Below are positions 38,781-46,959 of a stretch of 50,471 nt of DNA, one piece after another. The first letter of the stretch is position 1; every line of letters begins with the position of its first letter. Location of the stretch: IMG/VR virus record IMGVR_UViG_3300047333_000047, positions 1 through 50,471 of that record, one strand, 5' to 3'. The notes under the pieces are model-generated. The model was not told where the DNA came from and did no database searches. It was given only the letters and a program-made list of their open reading frames with translations. The stretch is from a virus. The position numbers and the translations under genes were made by a program.

Positions 38781-39034
38781 TATTGGAACATCCTATTAAC
38801 TGATTCGGGAACATCTATCCCGGCTGCGGTGTAAATGGCGCGGACCACAGCCTTTGCTCCCTGTAGGTAGCTGACATCTGTGCGCGTCCCACTAAGTATA
38901 TCACGACGAATAGGAAGTACAACTCTTCCTATTTCGCTAAGGACGAGGTCCCAGGCTTCGGTCGTGTAGACCTCAGCTAGACCTTCTTGGAGCTCGCGTT
39001 CCTCAAGGGTGCGGGGCGTTTGGGTGCGGGGCAC
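38780..39034 (-). CDS. Small head-region protein (84 aa)
   Basis: GTG start with GGAGGAA upstream. It overlaps the portal gene's 3' end by 32 nt. Helical and charged, no signature. Position between portal and scaffold suggests an assembly factor. Confidence 0.6.
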   Translation of the reverse strand: MPRTQTPRTLEERELQEGLAEVYTTEAWDLVLSEIGRVVLPIRRDILSGTRTDVSYLQGAKAVVRAIYTAAGIDVPESVNRMFQ

Positions 39035-40988
39035 TAGGCTTTCCTCCTGAAGAACCTTTGGTTGGGTTCTCTCCGTGCATGGCTTGGATCATTTGAATCT
39101 GCTGCTGGAACTCCTGCTGCTTCTGTGCGGCCTGGGCTTGCTGTTGGCCGCGCTCTTGGGCTTCCTGCTCGGTTCCGATGAGCTGGGTTACATCTGGTCT
39201 GTTGAAGGATTCTAACATCATACGTACGACGTTGTAAGACTTGGCCTGGTCCTGACCGATCCACGGTACCTGGAGCAGCATCTGCCCGAGGCCCATGTTG
39301 TCGCGGCGTCGTTCCATCGAGTCGAGCGGGTCGGAAGACCCGGCGATGTCGAGCTGGTAGTCCTTCGCCAGGACCTCGCGGGGCAGCGTGAACTGCTCGC
39401 CCCCGTCCTGGAACTGGGGATCGTCGGGCAGATACTGGAGCTTGAGCCCGTGGATGAAGTTGAGGATGACTCGGCAGACGATACGAAGGCGCAGGGCGAT
39501 CGTGTCGTTCCGGGTCGTAGTCGAGGCCATCTGGGAGCGCATTTCGGTTGCCGAGCGCTTGCCCGAGCTCTGAGCTCCAAGGGCAGGAGCCGCCTGGCCC
39601 GTGAGCTTATCCACGTAGGAGTTGAGCATCGTCTCGTTTTGGAAGGAGGCGATGGGGACGTTCGGGAACTCCATCCACTTGACCGACGTGTTGGGGTCTG
39701 TTACAGACCATCGGGCACCCGGAGCGAACATCTGCTCGTTGTTGTCTAACTCTTCGCCATCCTTGTACAGGAGGGGGACCTGGAGCATCAGGTCGATAAG
39801 GTTGTTACGACCGTTGTACATCGAGTTGATCTCGGCCTGGATAGGAGCGAGACGCTCGCAGAGCGAATAGCCGTAGAACCGTAAGGGTCTCGGCATCGGG
39901 CTGAACGCAAAGTAGGGACGGCTCGGAACGATGTACTTATAGTTATCGAAGCCAAGGAGGCGCTGACTTCTTTCGTGTACGTAGAAAACATTCTCCTCGG
40001 GAACACCGTCGAGGTTCATGTCGTACTGCCGACTGTTGATCCGCCACACCTTAATTGGCCCGCGGTTACGGAAGAACTTCGACGTTTGGGCTCCTTGCCC
40101 GAGTCCGATGTTGATCTCTTCCGTGATATTACGATCAAGCGAGCCCTGTCGGTCGCTCGCGAAATCGTTATTGCCGTTAGGAACGTAGTCGAGCGCGAAG
40201 TTTACCCAATACTCGTCAAGGATGCCTTCGCGAACCATTGCCATGAGCTGGTCTTCGTAGAGGAAAAGAGCACGACCTACACCTACGGCAGCGTCTATAG
40301 ATTCCGCTTCGTCGGGTATGAGGATGAAATCCCGAAGGAGAACCGGAGTGAGCTCGACGTCATCGTAGTCCACGGTTGTGACGTCTGTGACCTGCCGCTC
40401 CGTGCGAGGTTTCCCGGTTGTCATGTCGAGAACCGGGACGCCCTGTGGGTCTTTCTGGGGCGTGAATGTTACGATTTTGCGCTTTGTTTCGGTCCGCCTC
40501 CAGAGAGCCTCCATTATGGCGGTGCCGTCTCTGAGGCTGAGATGCAGCCAGGTGAGGTACTGATCGTACCACGTTGTGTTGCCTCGCTGGCGGACGAGCT
40601 CGGCGTTATAGTAACGCTCGACGTCGTGAGCGGTAGCCGCAGCATCCTCAGTATTGCCAGTGACGATGTAGAACCGGGGTACGAAAACCTTGCTGGAGAT
40701 GTAGGAGAAAAGGGCATCGAGCTGGGCTGGAATGATGGGAATGAAAACGTTTGAAGCACCGGGCCACGGGTGGTCGGTGTCTTCGACCTTCATATCGTAG
40801 AGGTCGGTCCAGTCCTTGAGGTTCTGCTCTAGCGCTTCGCGTGAGGAAAGGGATGCGTTGATCCCCTGCCACAGATCGTTTGAGAGCTGCTCCCAGTCAT
40901 CACGACTTAGGGAGACGCCCCCGGTGGTATAGGCGGCTGGAGCTTGAGGCGTCGAAGTTGTCTTCGACGTCAGCTTCCGCTTACCCAT
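39003..40988 (-). CDS. Portal protein (661 aa)
   Basis: AAGGA precedes ATG. Pattern typical of portals of podovirus type: N-terminal WTDLYDMKVEDTDHPWPGASNVFIPIIPAQLDALFSYISSKVF, central LAPIQAEINSMYNGRNNLIDLMLQVPLLYKDG (long helix with the RNN region), and a Q-rich C-terminal tail of helices (QERGQQQAQAAQKQQEFQQQIQ). It forms the dodecameric ring for DNA packaging. Downstream of terminase as usual. The size is at the upper normal range. Confidence 0.8.
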   Translation of the reverse strand: MGKRKLTSKTTSTPQAPAAYTTGGVSLSRDDWEQLSNDLWQGINASLSSREALEQNLKDWTDLYDMKVEDTDHPWPGASNVFIPIIPAQLDALFSYISSKVFVPRFYIVTGNTEDAAATAHDVERYYNAELVRQRGNTTWYDQYLTWLHLSLRDGTAIMEALWRRTETKRKIVTFTPQKDPQGVPVLDMTTGKPRTERQVTDVTTVDYDDVELTPVLLRDFILIPDEAESIDAAVGVGRALFLYEDQLMAMVREGILDEYWVNFALDYVPNGNNDFASDRQGSLDRNITEEINIGLGQGAQTSKFFRNRGPIKVWRINSRQYDMNLDGVPEENVFYVHERSQRLLGFDNYKYIVPSRPYFAFSPMPRPLRFYGYSLCERLAPIQAEINSMYNGRNNLIDLMLQVPLLYKDGEELDNNEQMFAPGARWSVTDPNTSVKWMEFPNVPIASFQNETMLNSYVDKLTGQAAPALGAQSSGKRSATEMRSQMASTTTRNDTIALRLRIVCRVILNFIHGLKLQYLPDDPQFQDGGEQFTLPREVLAKDYQLDIAGSSDPLDSMERRRDNMGLGQMLLQVPWIGQDQAKSYNVVRMMLESFNRPDVTQLIGTEQEAQERGQQQAQAAQKQQEFQQQIQMIQAMHGENPTKGSSGGKPSAPHPNAPHP

Positions 40989-41224
40989 TAGTCCTTAGGT
41001 CTGTGGAACCCGATGTTCGCCGAGTGGAACGGGCCGCGCGAACCTTTGTCCATGTGCTTGGCGTCGTGCATCGGCTTGATGTGGTCGATGTGGCCGGAGG
41101 TCTGGGGCTTGGCCGAGAGGCCATGCGTGTCGTGCTTGAGCTTCGAGGTGTGCATGCCGCCCTCCACGGTCTTGCCGTGCTTGAAGTCTGAGAAGCTGGT
41201 CGTGATCTTTTTACCTTTCGCCAT
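40988..41224 (-). CDS. Small His/Lys-rich basic protein (78 aa)
   Basis: Very rich in H, K and G (MAKGKKITTSFSDFKHGKT start, HIDHIKPMHDAKHMDKG). Overlaps neighbours by one base on each side (TAATGG-type junctions). Probably disordered or DNA-binding. One of a series of small basic genes in the packaging region. Not recognised. Confidence 0.55.
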   Translation of the reverse strand: MAKGKKITTSFSDFKHGKTVEGGMHTSKLKHDTHGLSAKPQTSGHIDHIKPMHDAKHMDKGSRGPFHSANIGFHRPKD

Positions 41225-41427
41225 TATTGGCCCATCTGATTGCGGAGACCGTGGACGACCTGACCTGCGTCATAGCCCCCACCCTGGTTCATCTGCTTGG
41301 AGAGACCCGACTCCGGCGCACCGTTCGAGTACCCGCCCCCCTGGTTCATTGCCTCAGAGAGCTTGGTGAACGTCGGCTTATCCAAGCCGCCGCGCTTTTT
41401 CTGTTTGAAGACGGATTCTTTACCCAT
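41224..41427 (-). CDS. Small basic protein with MNQGGGY repeats (67 aa)
   Basis: A lysine-rich start (MGKESVFKQKKRGG) is followed by two copies of MNQGGGY with similar flanks (a short tandem duplication). No SD; TACACT lies eight bases upstream with a TTGGAC at -35 distance. Not recognised. Confidence 0.55.
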   Translation of the reverse strand: MGKESVFKQKKRGGLDKPTFTKLSEAMNQGGGYSNGAPESGLSKQMNQGGGYDAGQVVHGLRNQMGQ

Positions 41428-41430
41428 GTG

Positions 41431-43035
41431 TTATAAGTGTACCCCAAGCTGGGCCGAGAGTCCAACCCTCACCCCGGAAATCTTGCCGCGCTTCGCCACT
41501 GCTGGGGGACCATCAGGACCCCAGCTAAGGCGCTCCTCCAGCTCCTCGTTGCTCTGCTCCTGATCGTAGATCGTCTTGTCCTTGCACCGCCGCACGTAGG
41601 CCCGCTGCATTGCCAAAGCGTCTAGGACGTCGTCGTGGTCGAGCGATCCGTAGCCGTCGAGCTGGCGCAGGAGTTCCCGGAACGTTGCCGAGCCGCGTAC
41701 GAACTTGATCTTGCCTTCCCGGAAGAGGGGTTCCAGGGCCTCAATACGGGCACCCTTGGAGCGCTGCCCCTTAGCCTCGTACTGGGTCGCCATGTAGGAG
41801 ACGATAGCTGTCCGACAGTCCAGGTCCTTGAGACCTTGCTGGATACGGGCGACCATGGCGGGGTCCGCCATGCCCGTCTCGATGGCAAGGTACTCGGGGG
41901 CAAAGACGCGAACGATGTCGCAAAGGTAGCGGCCTGCATCCGAGGGGACTCGCTTGAAGTCCTCAGCCCAGAGGATGTACCAGTTCTCTTGGTAGTCCGT
42001 ACCAACAACGGTGACGCCGGTAAAGTCGGAGTATTTGCCCACGGTAGGTGCTGGGTCTACAGTCATGGTCACGCGCAGGGGGATGTACGTCCCATCGGGA
42101 AGTTCTAAGTGCGGTCCCGGTGACCGATAGAACTTCGCGTCAATAAAGGACATATGATGTTTTGGAAAGAGCTTAGTACCGATCTCCTCTGGGGAGTTAT
42201 AGTACCAACTGGAAAAGAGCATCATCTGAGTCCGCAGGGAACGTCTCTGCTTCTCAATGAACTCTTCACTGAGGACACTTGGGAAGAACCATTCTCCATC
42301 GTTTACGACAGCCCGGATGTACTGATCCCATTCGCGGACTCCTGTCTTTTCGTAAAGTTCGGCGTCCTCGCCGAGGACCCAACCGTAAACGTCGTTGTGA
42401 GCCCAACGAGTGCCGCAGAGTATCACCGATCCATGAGGCTCAAGAACTGGGTAGACAGATTGGAGAAGAGTCCGGCTACGCTCGATTGCCTTCTCAGAGC
42501 GGTAATTAACATCAGTGACAAGGTCGTCCAGGATTACAAGGTCTGGATGAGCCCCTGTCAACGTGCGGCCGAGTCCTGTGGTAGCTATGGTAGCGTCGGT
42601 GAGATTTGCGTTGGGCCGGGAGAGGACGATCTGCTCTTCGGCCCAAATGAGTGCGCTGTCTTCGGGATTACCGAAAAGACGGACGAGGGTTGGGTTATTC
42701 TGCATGGCGTTCTTTACGGAACGCAAGACGCCCGCAGCATCCTGATCGTTAGCGCGGCCGTATACAATGCGGATGTCGGGCCACTTGTAGATGCAATAGA
42801 CCATGAACGCCTTGATTAGAGACGTCTTGTACGAACCGCGAGGTGCGAGATAGACCTTCTTTTTTTGGCTCTTGCTTCCAAACTCCGGTACCTGGGATTC
42901 CAGGTTGTCGCACATCTCATCGTGCGGCTGCTCCTGGTAGTCGGGTACCATTCCGCTGTGACGCGCGAACGTTTTGAAGTCGCGCAGAATGAACGCCTTT
43001 TCCTTCTCCAAGAAGGTCCGAGCCTGGTTAGCCAA
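41431..43035 (-). CDS. terL: Terminase large subunit (534 aa)
   Basis: TTG start with AAGG upstream. ATPase: VYLAPRGSYKTSLIKAF (Walker A-like, residues 61-77), IRIVYGRANDQDAAGVLRS (adenine-binding region), PDLVILDDLV (Walker B, about 165-174). Nuclease: MTVDPAPTVGKYSDFTGVTVVG, LAIETG, and YGSLDHDDVLDALAM with acidic metal ligands. It packages DNA through the portal. Packaging mode cannot be read from sequence. The preceding gene is the likely small subunit. Confidence 0.9.
   Translation of the reverse strand: MANQARTFLEKEKAFILRDFKTFARHSGMVPDYQEQPHDEMCDNLESQVPEFGSKSQKKKVYLAPRGSYKTSLIKAFMVYCIYKWPDIRIVYGRANDQDAAGVLRSVKNAMQNNPTLVRLFGNPEDSALIWAEEQIVLSRPNANLTDATIATTGLGRTLTGAHPDLVILDDLVTDVNYRSEKAIERSRTLLQSVYPVLEPHGSVILCGTRWAHNDVYGWVLGEDAELYEKTGVREWDQYIRAVVNDGEWFFPSVLSEEFIEKQRRSLRTQMMLFSSWYYNSPEEIGTKLFPKHHMSFIDAKFYRSPGPHLELPDGTYIPLRVTMTVDPAPTVGKYSDFTGVTVVGTDYQENWYILWAEDFKRVPSDAGRYLCDIVRVFAPEYLAIETGMADPAMVARIQQGLKDLDCRTAIVSYMATQYEAKGQRSKGARIEALEPLFREGKIKFVRGSATFRELLRQLDGYGSLDHDDVLDALAMQRAYVRRCKDKTIYDQEQSNEELEERLSWGPDGPPAVAKRGKISGVRVGLSAQLGVHL
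41436..41465 (-). promoter_or_regulatory. Late promoter candidate inside terminase 3' end
   Basis: On the minus strand: TTGGAC (41460-41465), 18-bp spacer, TACACT (41436-41441), TATAACAC, ATG. Same spacing and TACACTTATA core as the promoter at 37383-37412. Confidence 0.6.
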
Positions 43036-43720
43036 GCAGAGCCTTCATCTTGTCGGGGCCGATCTGATCTTGGATTATTCTGAGCTGCAAAGCTATCTGC
43101 TCGTCCGTCAGTACATCAACCGCCTCGCCTTGCTCCAGCTCTCTGCGAGCCTTAACGAGACCTCGGCGAGTCCGCTCCACGCGCTCCTGGATGTCCTCGT
43201 CGGATACCATCTTCATGAAGGAGAGAGCCGCCTTGGCGGCTAAGGTCTTGTCCTTAATGGGTACGTCATCTTGAGCAGCAGCAGCGAGCATATCCTCGAT
43301 GAGGAGAGTTGTGCGATTTGTTATGCGCGCCGCAGCTTGGCGAGCGGAACGGTACCGCAGTCGGTCAAGGAGAGCTTGGACCGCATCGTGCTTGATAGCC
43401 TTCATGGCTCCGGCGCGAGCCTGTTCGCTGTCATGTTCGCAGTTGGCCGCTATGGCATATGCTTCGACCATGGTTGCGCCTACGTGAGCGCGGGCCTGCA
43501 TCGTAGTCAGGTAGTCGAGGGCGCAGACGAACCGTGCGAGGGTCTCATCGCCCTGATAAATGACGGAAAACTCCATACGATCTTCCTCGGGGAGGGCCCG
43601 CCACCAGCGGTGGAAAGCGGCCTCGGGGAGGTCCCACCGCTCACCGGCGGAGGACTGGATAACAGCTAGAGGAGCTTGCCCCTCAGGCTGGAACGGCGTC
43701 TCCGCGTCCAAGGCTCTCAT
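43028..43720 (-). CDS. Terminase small subunit candidate (230 aa)
   Basis: Directly upstream of the large terminase with an 8-nt overlap. Helical and charged throughout (YRSARQAAARITNRTTLLIEDMLAAAAQ), with an acidic/amphipathic C-terminus (VDVLTDEQIALQLRIIQDQI). No DNA-binding motif was identified with confidence, so the call rests on position, size and helical nature. Confidence 0.6.
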   Translation of the reverse strand: MRALDAETPFQPEGQAPLAVIQSSAGERWDLPEAAFHRWWRALPEEDRMEFSVIYQGDETLARFVCALDYLTTMQARAHVGATMVEAYAIAANCEHDSEQARAGAMKAIKHDAVQALLDRLRYRSARQAAARITNRTTLLIEDMLAAAAQDDVPIKDKTLAAKAALSFMKMVSDEDIQERVERTRRGLVKARRELEQGEAVDVLTDEQIALQLRIIQDQIGPDKMKALLG

Positions 43721-43877
43721 AGTCTTGGATCAGCTTCTCGAACACAGTACGGGGTAAAGCAATGGACTCGGGAACCTCCGGGCCAATGGCCCACGACAGC
43801 GCCACTAAGTCCTCGTCCACGGAGACCGCGGCTGTGCCGAAGAACTTGTTTCGCACGTAACGCATCTCTTTCGTCAT
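43683..43877 (-). CDS. Small protein, unknown (64 aa)
   Basis: ATG overlaps the previous stop (TAATGA). It overlaps the small-terminase candidate by 38 nt. Mixed composition, no signature. In the packaging region. Confidence 0.55.
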   Translation of the reverse strand: MTKEMRYVRNKFFGTAAVSVDEDLVALSWAIGPEVPESIALPRTVFEKLIQDYESLGRGDAVPA

Positions 43878-44074
43878 TAGGACCGACCCTTGTTTTTGGG
43901 CCTACGGTGTCCGGCTTTTCGGATATTGGCTTCGGCACTCTTGACAGCTTTCTCTTTGTCTTTAGGGGCGGTGAGGATATGCTTGTACTCGGCCATGTGG
44001 TCGAGGTCTCCGAGCTCGCCCTTACCTGGGCGCGTCATGTCGGTGCAGAAGCAGGCCGAGTCTTTCTTCGCCAC
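43877..44074 (-). CDS. Small basic protein with Cys pair (65 aa)
   Basis: GTG start overlapping the previous stop. N-terminal CFC (MAKKDSACFCTDMTRPGKG) and a basic C-terminus (NIRKAGHRRPKNKGRS). Possibly DNA-binding. Not recognised. Confidence 0.55.
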   Translation of the reverse strand: MAKKDSACFCTDMTRPGKGELGDLDHMAEYKHILTAPKDKEKAVKSAEANIRKAGHRRPKNKGRS

Positions 44075-44253
44075 TACTTCTTCTTGCCTTTGGTCTTGGC
44101 TTTGCCCTTCATGAAGAACGGGGGCTTCTTGCCCGGCTTCACAGACGTGGCTTTTTCGGCTGCCTTCTTCGGCATCTCTTCGCCCTCAGGCGGCTCACCC
44201 TTCTTGCCCTTACCCTTCTTGGCAAAGGGGTTGGCTTTGGCGGCTTTCTTCAT
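44074..44253 (-). CDS. Lysine-rich small protein (59 aa)
   Basis: About a third of residues are lysine, with P, G, A and E (start MKKAAKANPFAKKGKGKKG, end KGKAKTKGKKK). Too basic and simple for a globular enzyme; a DNA- or RNA-binding or packaging-associated polycation is likely. No SD; TACTAT lies seven bases before ATG, and a poor -35. It is short and would be missed by length cut-offs. Confidence 0.55.
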   Translation of the reverse strand: MKKAAKANPFAKKGKGKKGEPPEGEEMPKKAAEKATSVKPGKKPPFFMKGKAKTKGKKK

Positions 44254-44260
44254 TGTGCTA

Positions 44261-44266
44261 ATAGTA
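44261..44266 (-). promoter_or_regulatory. TACTAT box 7 nt before start codon
   Basis: On the minus strand: TACTAT, TAGCACA, ATG of the lysine-rich gene. No SD. Candidate -10 element. Confidence 0.4.
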
Positions 44267-44273
44267 CCATAAG

Positions 44274-45197
44274 CTAGCTCTTTTTGAGCTTGCCTTTCTT
44301 GGCGAGGTTGGCCTTCAGCCGGGCCTTAGCGTCCATCGCCTTCTTGGTAATGGCCTTCTTAGCCGCCTCGTCAGCAGCCTCGTCCGCTTTACTCTTAGGC
44401 TTGGGCGCAGCTTTTGGAGCTGGCTTGCCCGCTGGCTTAGTGGGTTCAGGAGCTTTCTTAGAAGCGGTTCCCTTCTGGGCCTCGCTCAATTTACCGCGGC
44501 TCGCCTTTGAGGGGTTCTTGCCTTTCGCATTGCGGACTGGAGCTTTGGGTTTAACCTTCTCGGCTACCTCAGACTTGGCCTCAGACCCGGTCTCTTTCGT
44601 GACCACGCGCTTGGCCGCTTTGGCTGCCGTCTTCTTGGCCCCACCCGATCCCCTAGGCTTAGTGCGCTTCTCGGCTTTCGGTTTGGGCTCTTCCTTGCGG
44701 ATGGGCTTGTTGACCCGGTCTGGAGCCTTGGTGCCGGTCTTCTCAACCGACTTCGCGCTTGCGAGCTTAGGCTTCGGAGAGCCACGCTTGACCTGGCCGT
44801 CAGCGGCCTTACCGACCACTTTGCGGCCGGTAGACGTCATCTTGTTCTCGGCCTTGGCTGCTACGTCGGACTTGCCGGTTACCTTACCGGCAAACTCTGA
44901 AGCTCCCTCCGCAACCTTGCTTCCAAGTTTCCCAGCGATCTTTCCGAGTGCAAACTTGCCAAGGCCGATCCCGGCATCAGCGACGAGAGCATCAGGGCCA
45001 GCAACGTTAGCCAGGCCAATCTTGTCCACAACATCTGTATCGGTGTAGCTACGAGGCTTTCGTCCGAGCTTCCCATAAATCTTGGAGACGGTATCTCGCG
45101 CTCTAGAATCACCCTCGTCTGCCCTTTCCTCGGCGTCCAAGCGCTGCTTGGTGTAATAAGCCTTTTGCCTTGCCTTCTTGTCTTTGTCGTCAGCCAC
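44274..45197 (-). CDS. Histone H1-like Lys/Ala/Pro-rich protein (307 aa)
   Basis: Residues about 65-125 contain a hydrophobic Gly/Ala stretch (VADAGIGLGKFALGKIAGKLG) and may be membrane- or lipid-interacting. From about 130 onward the chain is K/A/P/S-rich with motifs such as PKPKAEKR, KKTAAKAAKR and PKAAPKPKSK, very like eukaryotic H1 tails or bacterial AlgP/HctB-type proteins. It would bind DNA strongly. GTG overlaps the previous stop. Role in packaging or host DNA condensation is inferred. Confidence 0.6.
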   Translation of the reverse strand: MADDKDKKARQKAYYTKQRLDAEERADEGDSRARDTVSKIYGKLGRKPRSYTDTDVVDKIGLANVAGPDALVADAGIGLGKFALGKIAGKLGSKVAEGASEFAGKVTGKSDVAAKAENKMTSTGRKVVGKAADGQVKRGSPKPKLASAKSVEKTGTKAPDRVNKPIRKEEPKPKAEKRTKPRGSGGAKKTAAKAAKRVVTKETGSEAKSEVAEKVKPKAPVRNAKGKNPSKASRGKLSEAQKGTASKKAPEPTKPAGKPAPKAAPKPKSKADEAADEAAKKAITKKAMDAKARLKANLAKKGKLKKS

Positions 45198-45655
45198 TAG
45201 GGGGCCTGCTGCGCGCCCTGTTGGATGCGCTGGACGGGTATTGCCCCATTAGGCCCGAACGCTGCGTTCATGTCCTGGCCGACTGCATCCTTCACCTGAC
45301 CGGGGATGGAGGCGGCTCCCTTCTGGTAGCCCTGAGCCTCCTGGCCCATCTGCTGCTTGGCGTGGTCGAAGAGTATCTTCGCGCCGTGGGCGGCACCCAT
45401 GAGGTAGGATTCCAAATGGAAAGGACTGGAGTCCCCTTTCGGGGACCCAGCCTTTACCTTCGTGCTAGAGGCCGGTTTGGACGGCTTGGTTCGCGTCTTG
45501 CTAGGGGTGCTCGCCTTGGCGGCAGAGACCGCCTTAGCCTTGCTCGCCTTAGAGCCTTTATCGCCTGTTACGGAATAGGACTTCCCATCGACCTTGTAGT
45601 CGTAGGACTTCGCCGGTTTAGGCTTGGCCTTCGGGGCGGGTTTCTTCATAGCCAT
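45197..45655 (-). CDS. Lys/Pro/Ser-rich basic protein (152 aa)
   Basis: The first 70 residues are a basic low-complexity tail (MKKPAPKAKPKPAKS ... KASTPSKTRTKPSKPA) with one short KVDGKSYSVTG segment. The rest is a helical domain (SPFHLESYLMGAAHGAKILFDHAKQQMG). Overlaps the H1-like gene by one base, so the pair is coupled. A TAACAT box lies eight bases before ATG without a clear SD. Confidence 0.55.
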   Translation of the reverse strand: MAMKKPAPKAKPKPAKSYDYKVDGKSYSVTGDKGSKASKAKAVSAAKASTPSKTRTKPSKPASSTKVKAGSPKGDSSPFHLESYLMGAAHGAKILFDHAKQQMGQEAQGYQKGAASIPGQVKDAVGQDMNAAFGPNGAIPVQRIQQGAQQAP

Positions 45656-45658
45656 TGG

Positions 45659-45817
45659 CTATAATGTTATCACATGTAGAAGGTCTAGTACGATCAGGAG
45701 CCCGATCCAGAAGGCGAGGCCGGGGAAAGCGTAGCCGCGCCATGCTCCGCCGTTACCACCGTAGGTGAAAAGACTGAAGACGATACCTACAACGATGAGG
45801 ATAACTAAGAGATGCAT
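45659..45817 (-). CDS. Two-segment small membrane protein (52 aa)
   Basis: ATG 45817 lies six bases after TATACT and after AGAAGG. Two hydrophobic segments (about 2-18 and 32-51) are separated by a Gly/Arg turn (YGGNGGAWRGY). It lies next to a holin-like gene and the lysozyme, so it may be a holin or antiholin. Only in part of the late block; shorter than usual length cut-offs. Confidence 0.6.
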   Translation of the reverse strand: MHLLVILIVVGIVFSLFTYGGNGGAWRGYAFPGLAFWIGLLIVLDLLHVITL

Positions 45818-45823
45818 CCTTCT

Positions 45824-45829
45824 AGTATA
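45824..45829 (-). promoter_or_regulatory. TATACT box 6 nt before start codon
   Basis: On the minus strand: TATACT, AGAAGG, ATG. Ideal spacing for a leaderless start, although AGAAGG could also be an SD. Confidence 0.45.
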
Positions 45830-45837
45830 CCCTAATA

Positions 45838-46032
45838 TTAGGCACTGGGAGTGATGTAACCACAGGCGAAGGCGAGAATTGTGGACAGGGCTCCCGCTTC
45901 AGCCGGGGTCGCCGGGATGTTGAAGACCCAGATGATGAGGGTTGCTAGCGCCGCCCCCAGGGCCGCGGCCGTAACCTTCGGGTGAATCTGATCGGCGGGT
46001 AAGGGGTTAGGCGGTGTGGGAAGCTGGAGCAA
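45838..46032 (-). CDS. Holin-like membrane protein (64 aa)
   Basis: TTG 46032 has AAGGAG seven bases upstream inside the lysozyme gene. Two hydrophobic segments (about 22-38 and 46-62, with PATPAEAGA between) give a class II holin-like topology. It overlaps the lysozyme gene by 26 nt. It would form pores that let the lysozyme reach the wall. Confidence 0.65.
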   Translation of the reverse strand: MLQLPTPPNPLPADQIHPKVTAAALGAALATLIIWVFNIPATPAEAGALSTILAFACGYITPSA

Positions 46033-46456
46033 AGAACAACTCCTTCTCGGCGGCTCGCCGGGTAACGAGGCCTGGCTCTACATTGCCGTTGGCGTCGTGG
46101 ACGTACAGGCTGAAGTGATACTCCCAGGCATCCTCAAAAAGGTTCGAGTTGATGCAGGCAAGGCCGGGCGACCCCGCCAGGGCTCCCGTGTTGTACTCGA
46201 ACGAAACGAGCGCCGAGAATTGGTTCGGGTTTAGTACGACCTCGACACAGGAAGCTACGACACCCGAGGCACTGGCAACGTCGGCCGAGAGGTAGGCTTG
46301 CGCTTGCTCCTGGGTGATTGTCATGCCGGGGTGAACGTCGGGTCCGGTGTGGCCGTAGCCAATCGTCCAGATGCCGCCGCCATCCTGATACGCCGTAAGT
46401 TCCAGCCCCTCGAAGTGTTCGATGAGCTGCAACCCGGCTTCGTTAATCTTTGGCAT
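46007..46456 (-). CDS. GH24 endolysin (T4-lysozyme type, 149 aa)
   Basis: Catalytic triad with T4-like spacing: E16 (HFEGL), D25 (YQDGGG), T31 (IWTIGYGHT). Later VLNPNQFSALVSFEYNTG is also a family hallmark. No signal peptide is seen, so release depends on a holin. Overlaps the preceding gene; GGTAGGA precedes ATG. Confidence 0.9.
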   Translation of the reverse strand: MPKINEAGLQLIEHFEGLELTAYQDGGGIWTIGYGHTGPDVHPGMTITQEQAQAYLSADVASASGVVASCVEVVLNPNQFSALVSFEYNTGALAGSPGLACINSNLFEDAWEYHFSLYVHDANGNVEPGLVTRRAAEKELFFAPASHTA

Positions 46457-46691
46457 CGGGTCCTACCATCTCAATCCCATACTGACCATCGGGCTGCATG
46501 ACGGCACCGTGTTCCAGCCGCTGAAAGATCGCTTCGGCAATAAGGTTAACCACATCGGGAGTGATAACAGCAACTGCGACTTGTGGAAATGCAATAGACT
46601 TTCCATCCTGCGTGAGCATGACGATAGCTGAGGTTTCGGGTTGTGCTTGGGCTGCTGCGCCCATGCCATCGGGTAAGTAGATTTTACTCAT
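46443..46691 (-). CDS. Small beta-rich protein (82 aa)
   Basis: ATG 46691 has GGAG seven bases upstream and TATACT eleven bases upstream. The product has beta-prone stretches (TSAIVMLTQDGKSIAFPQVAVAV) and a helix. No family. Placed between the GroES-like protein and the lysozyme. Confidence 0.6.
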   Translation of the reverse strand: MSKIYLPDGMGAAAQAQPETSAIVMLTQDGKSIAFPQVAVAVITPDVVNLIAEAIFQRLEHGAVMQPDGQYGIEMVGPDAKD

Positions 46692-46959
46692 AGTCTGTCT
46701 CCAGTATACCGGCCACTGCTGCCTCGGCAATCACTGCGATTTCTCCTTGGGTGGAGGAGCAGATGTCGAAAGCATAGGGTCGGAAGATAATGTGGTCTTT
46801 AGGTTTGATGTCCTGGCAGTCTTCGGAGACGGCAAGGACCACGCCGAGGACTGGGGGGAGCTTTTCGTTGAACTGTACAAATATACCAGACTGAGTAAAG
46901 CCGTCACCAAGATAGGGATAAATAAAAGCGGTTCTGGGTTGAACAGGAACAATGGTCAC
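46684..46959 (-). CDS. GroES-fold-like small protein (91 aa)
   Basis: Best start is GTG 46959, overlapping the TGA of the previous gene (GTGA). The longer open frame upstream is out of frame with a better gene and is dropped. The pattern TIVPVQPRTAFIYPYL ... GIFVQFNEKLPPVLGVVLAVSEDCQDIKPKDHIIFRPYAF parallels GroES (N-terminal strand, mobile loop region, G-x-V-x-A-V, GDxVxF). The mobile loop is altered. May be a diverged co-chaperonin or an unrelated small beta barrel. Confidence 0.5.
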   Translation of the reverse strand: MTIVPVQPRTAFIYPYLGDGFTQSGIFVQFNEKLPPVLGVVLAVSEDCQDIKPKDHIIFRPYAFDICSSTQGEIAVIAEAAVAGILETDYE

